Positions 9,413 to 16,596 of a stretch of DNA of 45,425 nt are shown one piece after another (positions within the stretch are counted from its first letter, which is position 1; the number at the start of each line of letters is the position of its first letter). The notes under the pieces are model-generated. The model did no database searches, had not been told where the DNA came from, and saw only the letters and a list, made by a program, of their open reading frames with translations. A program made the translations under genes and the position numbers. This stretch comes from Pirellulales bacterium (GTDB lineage: Bacteria; Planctomycetota; Planctomycetia; Pirellulales; JADZDJ01), in assembly GCA_035656635.1 (NCBI GenBank), contig DASRSD010000053.1, positions 1 to 45,425 of the forward strand. The letters run 5' to 3'.

Positions 9413-9441
9413 TTGAATTGCATTAAACCTTTATTGATAAA
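9413..9441 (+). promoter_or_regulatory. Weak sigma70-like promoter candidate
   Basis: TTGAAT (9413-9418), 17 bp, GATAAA (9436-9441). Each hexamer matches 4 of 6 consensus bases. It points towards the orphan terminator at 9823-9855 and could start a transcript of about 400 nt. The match is weak and could be chance in AT-rich DNA. Confidence 0.25.
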
Positions 9442-9822
9442 CCAGTTGCGCTGATTTTAGATGGCCCTCGTTCGCGCGAAATTCGGCTCCATGGTTAGAA
9501 CTGCATTGCCACTTTCTCCCGAGCGATAGTGCATTTTTTTGAATTTGCTCATTCTTTTCTTGCGCGCACCTAACAGACAAAAAGTTTTTCTGGATTTTTT
9601 GGCCGCTCACCGTAAAACTAGGTGTCTTCTGAAAATGGGGCTAAAGGCAACGATAAGAGGGGCCGCACGCAGTGAAGGTCTCTTTGTCCATAAAGTGGAG
9701 CAAAAAAACACATGCACGTCGTCAAAGGCTAAGCCGGTGCTGTCGTTGCGAATTGCTCGCAGCCCGGGATCAGTTACACTCACATCTTTCCGCCGGGCCC
9801 GGGCCCCGCGCTCTATATGACC

Positions 9823-9855
9823 AGCCGCAATGCCTAACCGCAGGGCGGCTTTTTT
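9823..9855 (+). terminator. Orphan intrinsic terminator
   Basis: AGCCGC (9823-9828) pairs perfectly with GCGGCT (9845-9850), followed at once by a T run (9850-9855). It is oriented to stop plus-strand transcription, yet no plus-strand protein gene lies upstream back to 5766. It may end an unannotated small RNA. Confidence 0.55.
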
Positions 9856-9966
9856 ATTGCGCTCTTTTGAAGGCGCGAGGCAGGCTTCTCCACTGGCCCA
9901 AAAGTTCGCTCGATTTTTTCTGGGGCGATGCTATACTGATCGGATGTACATGTATGCTGCGTACTA

Positions 9967-10190
9967 GGGGCTAGTGAGTAGTGCCTGGTCACTTTAGCCA
10001 CTGACCACTAGCCACTAAACACCAGCCACTAGCCCCAGCTCCTAACCACTAACGACGAACTACTCGATACCAGACCTCCAGGCCATCCGAACCATATCAA
10101 CCGCTCCCTCACGGTCGCGGCTCACTAATCCCTAGCCACTAATCACCAGACCACAAGCCACCTGACCACCACTCACCAAATTCCAGCCAC
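9967..10190. repeat. Degenerate CCACTA-rich low-complexity repeat
   Basis: The plus strand is strikingly poor in G over much of the stretch, with many variants of CCACTA, GCCACTAA and ACCA. Near-identical units include CCACTAGCCACTAA (10005-10018) and CCTAGCCACTAA (10131-10142). GGGGCTAGTG (9967-9976) is the exact complement of CACTAGCCCC (10027-10036), so one end can form a stem. It looks like a decayed tandem repeat. No function is visible. Confidence 0.6.
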
Positions 10191-10270
10191 GATGAACCAA
10201 TATTCGCTCCATTTCGCCGGTCAGGAATTAAACAGCGCTCGAGAAAATGCGCTGCGGCGGCAAAGGGGAG

Positions 10271-10295
10271 CGGACAAATCGTTCTGTTTTGTCCG
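10271..10295. promoter_or_regulatory. Perfect 8-bp inverted repeat with TTTGTCC half-sites
   Basis: CGGACAAA (10271-10278) and TTTGTCCG (10288-10295) are separated by 9 bp. On the minus strand it follows the gene ending at 10327 and could be a terminator stem, though its T8 run lies before rather than after the stem. Similar TTTTGTCC half-sites recur at 24296-24341. Confidence 0.35.
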
Positions 10296-10326
10296 TGAAA
10301 AAAAATTCCGCACAAAACACAGTCCG

Positions 10327-10995
10327 CTACTGTCCGGCGACTTTGCCTGCGGCCTGGGATTGCTCGATTGCCGTCAGTGCGGCCAGGGCTTGCTGGCGAA
10401 CTTCGCCGGCGGGGCTGGCTTGTTTGGCAGCGTTTTGGAAATAGATTTTCGCCACGCCCAATTTATGCTGGGCCACCCATTGGCGGCCCCGCGCCAGGGC
10501 CGCGGCCGCCTGTTCATCGGCCGCGACATTTTCGGCTGCTTGTTCCGCCTTCAAGGCAGCCACGCTTTGGAGTGCTGGATTGGGGACGGCGATCGCCGCT
10601 TGTTGCGAAGCCGACAGATGCCAGGCGGAAACATCGGTTTGAAACGAGGGCGGGCCAATGAGCGCATCTTCCATGGCCCCGAAATCGTGAATTTGGGCAC
10701 TCACACTGACATTGCTGGCCCCGGTCGTTGTGCCAATGGCGGTGTTAACAAACGGCGGGCCGGAAAAACCTGGAATGCCACGCTCGCTGCGGCCAAAACT
10801 GGAACTGCTTGCGCCCCCCAAAAAGGCATCGCCCCCATCGGGCACCAGCACTGTGGTGTCCACGGCGAAATAATGGAACGACGGCAATTGCACCGTTTGG
10901 GCCGCCGCTTCGCCGGTCCACAAATGCAGAATCGCCAAGCCGGCCACGAGACCCAGCGTTCGACGCAGCACGCACGCAGGAAGAATCGATTTCAT
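10327..10995 (-). CDS. Secreted protein of unknown function with a VPDGG motif
   Basis: 222 residues. The N-terminus MKSILPACVLRRTLGLVAGLAILHLWTG followed by AAAQT is a clear Sec signal peptide with probable cleavage after AAA or AQ. Next comes a segment with YFAVDTTVLVPDGGDAFLGG, a V-x-V-P-D-G-G pattern that also occurs in secretin-like beta domains. A Ser/Gly-rich stretch follows (GGASSSSFGRSERG). The C-terminal 80 residues are Ala/Gln-rich and helical. I do not recognise a named family. It is probably periplasmic or cell-surface. It lies downstream of the kinase gene, 92 bp away on the same strand, and could be co-transcribed with it. Confidence 0.75.
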   Translation of the reverse strand: MKSILPACVLRRTLGLVAGLAILHLWTGEAAAQTVQLPSFHYFAVDTTVLVPDGGDAFLGGASSSSFGRSERGIPGFSGPPFVNTAIGTTTGASNVSVSAQIHDFGAMEDALIGPPSFQTDVSAWHLSASQQAAIAVPNPALQSVAALKAEQAAENVAADEQAAAALARGRQWVAQHKLGVAKIYFQNAAKQASPAGEVRQQALAALTAIEQSQAAGKVAGQ

Positions 10996-11016
10996 CGCAG
11001 CGTTATCCTTAGCACC

Positions 11017-11040
11017 CGGCCTTTAGCCCACAGAAGGCCG
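11017..11040 (-). other. Perfect hairpin between the kinase and secreted-protein genes
   Basis: CGGCCTT (11017-11023) and AAGGCCG (11034-11040) are exact complements around a 10-nt loop. No T tract follows on the minus strand. It may weaken readthrough from the kinase gene or stabilise a 3' end. Confidence 0.35.
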
Positions 11041-11087
11041 CCCGTATTGTACCGCTTTGGCTCGCGAGAAGGCAACGATTTTGTTGC

Positions 11088-13418
11088 TTACCGGGTGCCG
11101 GACCACAAGGTATCGACGGTATCGGTGCTAACCGAGGTGGCATCCAGACTGGGATCGACGGCGACGGACAGGTCGTCCAAATCGGTGCGGATGGATTGCA
11201 GCAGCTTGAACGACAGGATGGTGTCCAACAGGCCAATCAGCGCCAGGCAGCCCATCCAAATTTTTTGGGACTCTTCCTTCAAGCCCGAGACCGCCAGTAG
11301 CCCGACGGCAAAAAACGGCGCCATCAAAGTTAAATACAACGCCCAACCGCAGCGACGGCCATTGCTGTTCAGATTGTTTACTTCATCGGGATGGGATTGT
11401 TCCGGGCGCACCAGCACCGGATAAAAGGCACGCACAAACATGAACGTGAGCAAGAAAAACGTGAGCGTGGAAGAGATCCAACCGCAGACGATTTGCGAAG
11501 CCAAGAAATTTCGATATTGGACCAGGCCGACGCCCGGAATTTCACCGAAATATAAATGTTGCCACAGCGGAAACACAATTCCCGAAGTTACCCACAGCGC
11601 CATTCCGACCCAAGCGGCGCCATCGCCGATCCAGAGCGATCGGCGGCGCAGGCGACTTAGTTCATCGGACGGCATCGAGCTTCCGGAGCCCACCCGACCC
11701 ACGGCGGTGAGCACGGGCCACGCAAAAAAGAAAACCAGGAGAATTGCAATGGGAAATGCAACCGCGTTCACCACCGGCACCTCGACGTGCCAAAAGAAAT
11801 CGTGGATGGCGGTGTTCACCGGGGAATCTGCAGGCGGAATGAACTCTTTGGAATTGAATTGCAAGTTCATCACGCTGAAAAAGACACTGGGCATGAGCCC
11901 GACGCACACAAAAAACCAAAATGGCCAGCGCCGCAAGCGTTGGCGCAAGGAACCGGGGGTGGGGCGCAGCAGCCGTTGCACTTTCGGCTTCAGGCACAAT
12001 TCCAATTGCCGCTGCAGCAGGCCTGCGGTGGCCGGCCGGTCTTCACGGTTTGGCGATAAGCACGACACCAACAGCGGCTGCAAGCCATTGGGTAAGTCCG
12101 GAGGCAAGTTGGCCAATGCGTGCGACGATAACCCGGCCCGGCGGCGCTGGGCCAACCGGGTGAGGAGCTTGTGCGTGTTGCCAATGCAATCGTCCAAGTT
12201 GTCTTCGACAAACGGTCGACTTCCGGTAAGCATTTCCCACAACACGATTCCCAATGAATAAACATCGCTGCGACCATCTAACTCGTCAGGTTGGCGGTCG
12301 TGATCAGGATTGTAGGCTTCGATTTGCTCGGGCGACATGTAGGCCAACGAGCCGCCGAAAAATGCCGCCGGAGTGGCCCCTTCCAGTTTGGAGCTGAAGC
12401 TGACATTGAAATCGACCAGCTTAGGAGAACCGTTGGCGGCCAGTAACACATTCGCCGGCTTGACATCGCGATGCAGTACACCCCGTTGATGAGCATAATC
12501 TAATGCCGCTGCCAAACGTGCACCTAACCAACAAACGGCTTCGGGCCAGGAATACGCTGCCAAGCGTCGGCGTGCGCTCGATTCGGCCGGCGGCGCCTCG
12601 CCATGACGCTCCAAAGCCAGATCTATCGATTGCACCACGGTTTTGCCGTTCCGCAGCGCCGGCGCTTGTTGCCGAGCCTGCTCCAGTACATCTTGCAGGG
12701 TGCCACCGGGAATGTGCTGCATGTACATCAACTGCAAGCGATTGTCGGGCAACACGCGCTGATCATACACGCGGACAATGTGTGGGTGATCGAGCTGTGC
12801 CAACGTTTGCGGCTCGGCCCCTTTGTTGCGAGAAATTTTTAGCGCCACCAGCCGCTGCATGGATCGTTGCCGCGCCAAAAATACCGATCCGAACGAGCCT
12901 TTGCCCAACCGCACCAGCAAATCAAAATCATCAATTTGCTGGCCGGCATCAAGTTCCAATTCGCGCGCTCCGCGCGCCAAGGCGGTGCTAGATGTGCGAT
13001 TGGGATCCAATCCGATCATTCGGCGCAAGCGTTCAGCTTGTTGCGGGAAGCGTGCGAAATAATCTTCCAATTTGGGAGGATTGTCGGTTTGCCACCGAAC
13101 GTGGTATTCCTCGCAAATCAATTCGGAGGGAATATCCCCATCGCGAATCAATTCGGGAAACTCCGCGACATATTCCTCCACTTGCTTGGGAAGCTCATGA
13201 TGTTGCCAACGATACTCGAGATCGATTTTGATCAATTCGATCAGTGTCAAACTCCGCAAGGCGGGAGGTTCGGCGGGAAGGAATTGCGACAAATCGGGAG
13301 GCAAGTCGGTTCCTTGCCAGGCGGCCAACAGGGCGTCGGCCCGTTCCACTAGGGCATTCAAAGCCACGGTGGCCAGTTCAGCGGGAGTCGTGCTGGGACG
13401 GGCTGTGCTTTCAATCAT
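11088..13418 (-). CDS. Membrane-bound serine/threonine protein kinase
   Basis: 776 residues from the ATG at 13418; an upstream frame extension to 13544 exists but its sequence is Arg/Cys-rich and unlike a kinase N-terminus. Residues 1-160 are a helical region with LEYRW and EEYHVRW segments, seen in planctomycete kinases. The kinase domain (about 165-490) has the Gly loop LGKGSFGSVF (171-180), VALKI Lys194, HRDVKPAN (316-322) and SPEQ (362-365). The metal-binding motif is DFN (336-338) instead of DFG. About five hydrophobic segments follow between residues 510 and 750 and anchor it in the membrane. Its substrate and signal are unknown. Proteins of this class are abundant in planctomycetes. 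Confidence 0.9.
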   Translation of the reverse strand: MIESTARPSTTPAELATVALNALVERADALLAAWQGTDLPPDLSQFLPAEPPALRSLTLIELIKIDLEYRWQHHELPKQVEEYVAEFPELIRDGDIPSELICEEYHVRWQTDNPPKLEDYFARFPQQAERLRRMIGLDPNRTSSTALARGARELELDAGQQIDDFDLLVRLGKGSFGSVFLARQRSMQRLVALKISRNKGAEPQTLAQLDHPHIVRVYDQRVLPDNRLQLMYMQHIPGGTLQDVLEQARQQAPALRNGKTVVQSIDLALERHGEAPPAESSARRRLAAYSWPEAVCWLGARLAAALDYAHQRGVLHRDVKPANVLLAANGSPKLVDFNVSFSSKLEGATPAAFFGGSLAYMSPEQIEAYNPDHDRQPDELDGRSDVYSLGIVLWEMLTGSRPFVEDNLDDCIGNTHKLLTRLAQRRRAGLSSHALANLPPDLPNGLQPLLVSCLSPNREDRPATAGLLQRQLELCLKPKVQRLLRPTPGSLRQRLRRWPFWFFVCVGLMPSVFFSVMNLQFNSKEFIPPADSPVNTAIHDFFWHVEVPVVNAVAFPIAILLVFFFAWPVLTAVGRVGSGSSMPSDELSRLRRRSLWIGDGAAWVGMALWVTSGIVFPLWQHLYFGEIPGVGLVQYRNFLASQIVCGWISSTLTFFLLTFMFVRAFYPVLVRPEQSHPDEVNNLNSNGRRCGWALYLTLMAPFFAVGLLAVSGLKEESQKIWMGCLALIGLLDTILSFKLLQSIRTDLDDLSVAVDPSLDATSVSTDTVDTLWSGTR

Positions 13419-13522
13419 GCCGAGAGCTTCGAGAACTACTAAGGATTGTTGAATGCCGCGCACACGGCAGCGCAACCGCCGTTCTGTTTTAGCACACTTC
13501 GCGAACTGTGGCAGGGCAGGTT

Positions 13523-13532
13523 GTGCTAGCAC
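13523..13532. promoter_or_regulatory. GTGCTAGCAC palindrome upstream of the kinase gene
   Basis: A perfect 10-bp palindrome 105 bp upstream of the chosen kinase start. The same 12-mer GTGCTAGCACCT occurs once more at 36422 in front of the ABC exporter operon. Possible regulator site; function unknown. Confidence 0.3.
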
Positions 13533-13591
13533 CTGGGTAATCAATAGGACGAGTCACGGCTTGAGAAGATTCACGGAGCGTTTAGCAATAC

Positions 13592-13620
13592 TGGACACAC
13601 GTTCATATCCGGCATATAAT
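13592..13620 (+). promoter_or_regulatory. Near-consensus sigma70 promoter
   Basis: TGGACA (13592-13597, one mismatch to TTGACA), exactly 17 bp, and TATAAT (13615-13620). Transcription would start near 13627, about 45 bp before the ATG at 13672. It diverges from the kinase gene. Confidence 0.6.
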
Positions 13621-13671
13621 CAACAGTGTACAGATAATCAGTAAATTGTGATTTGCCAGAGAGAGTAAGCC

Positions 13672-13998
13672 ATGATTGCCCCCCTTCGTTCCACCAGCAA
13701 ACCTGCGGCAAGAGTTTCCACCCAACCGATCGGTCAATTATTGCCACAGGTTTTGGCTCGCTATGGCATTTCGATGACTGCCGAAGAATTAGCTGCGTTC
13801 GACTTCCCCCGAACCCTCCAGTCCGCATCCTTGTCACGCACTCCTCTATTGCGGATAGACAGCCGTGGTCGTAAAAAACCCCGTCGAACTGGACGAACGC
13901 CGCCTCGAGATAATCGTTCCGGCACATGCCAGCGGATGCAACAGTCGTTGTTTCTGGCATCCAATAGTTCTACTGCTGAAGTGGTCGCGATACCATAA
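13672..13998 (+). CDS. Small hypothetical protein, possibly real
   Basis: 108 residues beginning MIAPLRSTSKPAARVSTQPI. It has a hydrophobic helical segment (GQLLPQVLARYGI), an acidic helix (TAEELAAF) and a basic middle (RGRKKPRRTGRTPP). AGAGAG lies before the ATG as a possible ribosome binding site, and a near-consensus promoter is about 50 bp upstream. No family is recognised. The second half reads less like protein than the first, and another plus frame and the minus strand are also open here, so a frameshifted or shorter gene is possible. Confidence 0.42.
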   Translation: MIAPLRSTSKPAARVSTQPIGQLLPQVLARYGISMTAEELAAFDFPRTLQSASLSRTPLLRIDSRGRKKPRRTGRTPPRDNRSGTCQRMQQSLFLASNSSTAEVVAIP

Positions 13999-14015
13999 CT
14001 TGTCTCAACCGGCAA

Positions 14016-14807
14016 TTACAGAAATTTTGGTTCGCGCTTTTCGATGAACGCCGCCAGTCCTTCTGCAGCCGCTTCCGTCGTGCGTGCCGTAGCACTGACC
14101 GCTGCGCCCGCAGTTAGCAGTGTGTTCAAATTCTCGCCGATGGTTTCATTGAGCATCCGCTTGGTCAACAGCATGGCTTCGGGCGCGCAGTCAGCAATTT
14201 CGCCGGCTAATTGATGGGCCCGAGGCCAAAGCTTTTCCCCTGGAATAAGTTCGTGGTAAATACCCATTCGGAAGGCTTCTTCCGCCGGAATTAATTGGGC
14301 GCTTAAAAGCAAATAAGCGGCGCGGCCTGCGCCCAAGCGAAAAACCAACAGTGGCGCGACCAACCCGGCCACAATGCCGCGCTTGGGTTCGGGCAAACCG
14401 AATTTGGCTTCCGGGGCGGCCAACACAATATCACAGGCCAACGCCAGGCCGGCGCCCCCTGCTACCGCTGGACCGCCGACTGCGGCAATTATCGGCTTGG
14501 GCAATTGCAAAATGGCTTCCAGCAAATCGCGATAAGCGGTAGCATCGTCATACCACAATTCTTGGGAGTTGCTCGCGGCAGCAGTCTGCTGCATTTCATT
14601 CAAATCCATTCCGGCACAAAAGGCCGAACCGCTGCCGGCAATGACAACGGTTCGCACTCGTCGCTCCCGACGCAAATCGTCCAAGGCTTGCGTCAATTCG
14701 GCGATCAGTCCGCGCGTTAAAGCGTTGCGTTTGTCGGGCCGATTCAAAATCAATGTGCCGGTATGTTCGTGAATGTGAATTTTTACTAGTGGTGCGCCGT
14801 TGTTCAT
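14016..14807 (-). CDS. Enoyl-CoA hydratase/isomerase family protein (LiuC/AtuE-like)
   Basis: 263 residues, normal crotonase length. The oxyanion-hole segments SAFCAGMDLNEM and GPAVAGGAGLALACD are present, and FGLPEPKRGIVAG carries the catalytic-region Glu. In leucine and acyclic terpenoid breakdown, crotonases of this kind hydrate the glutaconyl-CoA made by the carboxylase. It is the last gene of a four-gene minus-strand operon, 21 bp after the AtuA ferredoxin-like ORF, so a hydratase acting on the carboxyltransferase product is likely. Exact substrate cannot be read from the sequence. Confidence 0.88.
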   Translation of the reverse strand: MNNGAPLVKIHIHEHTGTLILNRPDKRNALTRGLIAELTQALDDLRRERRVRTVVIAGSGSAFCAGMDLNEMQQTAAASNSQELWYDDATAYRDLLEAILQLPKPIIAAVGGPAVAGGAGLALACDIVLAAPEAKFGLPEPKRGIVAGLVAPLLVFRLGAGRAAYLLLSAQLIPAEEAFRMGIYHELIPGEKLWPRAHQLAGEIADCAPEAMLLTKRMLNETIGENLNTLLTAGAAVSATARTTEAAAEGLAAFIEKREPKFL

Positions 14808-14828
14808 AGAATTCTGCAGTTATGGATA

Positions 14829-15179
14829 TTAGATCCGCAACATTTTTTTCAAATCTGTTTCTGATGGAGCGGGAAGCGGCAAATCAAGAATAGCCATACT
14901 TAATAGTTTGCCTTGCGTGTCAATTCGCAACGATTGGCTGGCCCCGCCGGCTAACGCATGAAGTAGTAAAAAATTGAGTGCGCCGAGCTTGGGCAGTTCA
15001 AATCGATTGACTTGACTTGGTTTCAGGCTAGCAAAGAAATCGGCTACACGTTCGGCAGTTAATTCCGATTGCAAAAACTGAAAACCTGTTGGCGTGTAAG
15101 CAATCACACCAATGTTGGCATGATTTCCTTTGTCCCCACTGCGAGCATGTGCAATTTTACTAAGCGGAATCGACGGCAT
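14829..15179 (-). CDS. AtuA C-terminal ferredoxin-fold-like protein
   Basis: 116 residues, beginning IPLSKIAHARSGDKGNHANIGVIAYTP, the signature of the domain found at the C-terminus of AtuA proteins. KLGALNFLLLHALAGGASQSLRID is also typical of that domain. Here it is a separate ORF placed 24 bp after the AtuA body. The two products probably associate. In the atu cluster of Pseudomonas, AtuA is needed for growth on acyclic terpenes, but its reaction is not firmly known. Confidence 0.85.
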   Translation of the reverse strand: MPSIPLSKIAHARSGDKGNHANIGVIAYTPTGFQFLQSELTAERVADFFASLKPSQVNRFELPKLGALNFLLLHALAGGASQSLRIDTQGKLLSMAILDLPLPAPSETDLKKMLRI

Positions 15180-15203
15180 GGTAGATCTTCACGTTGACGG
15201 AAA

Positions 15204-16541
15204 TTAAATCCACTGCTTCGCAGTTTTGACCGAAATCGACGGTTTAACGAATTTTTTTGGCATCAGCGTAGGCCAATAAGCGAATACTGGCCGCACCTGT
15301 GGACGGCCCGTGGCATAACCGGCGATGCCAGGGGGCCCGCTAGTGATAAGTGGAGCAAATTCTTTCGTAAATCGTTCCACGGCTTTCTGACGAGAATCGT
15401 GTGCTGAGACGCGTAACACAACCTGTTTGGCGTCGATATGATTATCGCCCAAACATTCAATCAATGTCCGCTCCAACTTGAAGCCGGCACGTTCCACTCG
15501 CTGCAAAATCAACTCGCCGCAGGCCTGGGCCTTCTTCACGCAATCTTCACCGTAAATGAGCAACTGGCCGCTGGCCATAAATCCATTTGAATAGGCTAGC
15601 GAAACTTTGTAATTTTCCGGAGCCGGCCTACCCGTGGCGCCACGAACCAATACCCGATCGGTTCCAATTTCTTCAACTTCCACCGTCGTAAAATCGACAT
15701 CGACATCAGGCGTTAAATAGTGGGTAGGATCGCCGATTTCATAAACAAGTTGCTCGATTACCGTGTGCCTATTCACTGTCCCACCGGTGCTATTGGGCTT
15801 GGTAATGATGCACGATCCGTCGGCGTTGATTTCGGCGATGGGGTAACCGGCATTGGCCAAATCCAGATTTTGCCAGTGTCGGTATAGGCCGCCAGTAACT
15901 TGTGCGCCGCATTCGATTAAATGCCCCGCGACACTAACGCCGGCTAAGAAATTCCAATTCTCCCACTCGTGGTCCAATTCGTGCATCGCCGGGCCAACCG
16001 TCAGCGATGCATCTGCCACCCGGCCAGTGATGACAATCCTTGCCCCATCGGCCAAGGCGTTGACAATTGAGTGCGCGCCTAAATAGGCATTGGCGCTTAC
16101 AATCGGTTGACGTAATTCGGAAAGAGGTTGGTGAGTGTCGAGATTCTCGAATTTGCAGCCGGCGGCCTGAAGTTTTTCCAGGCGCGGCAGTAAATCGTCA
16201 CCGATCACAACGCCGATGGCGGTTTCGCCTAATTCGGCGGTGGTCAGAATGGCTCCAACTGCCGCAGCACATGCCAGCGGATTCACACCACCAGCATTGG
16301 TGACAATTTTCAATTGTCGTTGTGTTTTTAGTGCGGGCAACAAACTTTTCAGTACATCTAGAAAATCGGTCGCGTAGCCCATTGCGGAATTTTTCTCGCG
16401 CTGTCGAGCCAAAATTGACATTGTCAATTCGGCCAAGTATTCCAGCGTGAGATAATCGACACACGCACCTTCCACCAACAGCCGCGGCGCATCCAAATTA
16501 TCTCCGAGAAATCCAGCGCCGTTAGCGATTTTGATTGTCAT
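15204..16541 (-). CDS. AtuA-family protein (DUF1446), N-terminal body
   Basis: 445 residues. Family motifs include IANGAGFLGDN at the N-terminus, VDYLTLEYLAELTMSILARQR, VTNAGGVNPLACA, ITGRVADASLTVGPAMHEL and the ITKPNSTGGTV loop. The C-terminal ferredoxin-like part of longer AtuA proteins is missing and is supplied by the next ORF. It follows the carboxyltransferase with a 55-bp gap. A role in branched-chain or terpenoid acyl-CoA catabolism is inferred from context; no catalytic mechanism can be assigned. Confidence 0.9.
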   Translation of the reverse strand: MTIKIANGAGFLGDNLDAPRLLVEGACVDYLTLEYLAELTMSILARQREKNSAMGYATDFLDVLKSLLPALKTQRQLKIVTNAGGVNPLACAAAVGAILTTAELGETAIGVVIGDDLLPRLEKLQAAGCKFENLDTHQPLSELRQPIVSANAYLGAHSIVNALADGARIVITGRVADASLTVGPAMHELDHEWENWNFLAGVSVAGHLIECGAQVTGGLYRHWQNLDLANAGYPIAEINADGSCIITKPNSTGGTVNRHTVIEQLVYEIGDPTHYLTPDVDVDFTTVEVEEIGTDRVLVRGATGRPAPENYKVSLAYSNGFMASGQLLIYGEDCVKKAQACGELILQRVERAGFKLERTLIECLGDNHIDAKQVVLRVSAHDSRQKAVERFTKEFAPLITSGPPGIAGYATGRPQVRPVFAYWPTLMPKKFVKPSISVKTAKQWI

Positions 16542-16596
16542 GTCAATTCTGGGCGCTGGCTGTGAATTAAATTTTCGCTATTTGTTTGTGCCGCCC

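Larger units (their letters stand above)
9142..10326. other. Long non-coding region upstream of nrdJ
   Basis: 1185 bp without a credible protein gene. In order it holds the nrdJ leader (9142-9319), two NrdR-type boxes, an AT-rich stretch with T and A runs (9400-9720), an orphan plus-strand intrinsic terminator (9823-9855), a degenerate CCACTA-type repeat (9967-10190) and a TTTGTCC dyad (10271-10295). Frames crossing it show no recognisable domain or consistent codon use. Confidence 0.6.

Noticed and set aside
9539-9820. 93-residue plus-strand frame in the nrdJ upstream region
   Set aside because: Basic, low-information sequence with no domain or ribosome binding site; fits AT-rich spacer better.
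10192-11424. 410-residue plus-strand frame
   Set aside because: Runs antisense through the signal-peptide gene and the kinase 3' end; Arg/Gly/Cys-rich shadow without motifs.
11440-12261. 273-residue plus-strand frame
   Set aside because: Antisense shadow of the kinase membrane and catalytic region, no domain pattern.
13571-13960. 129-residue minus-strand frame
   Set aside because: No homology pattern; the plus strand has a strong promoter and a ribosome binding site, so this strand was not chosen, but some doubt remains.
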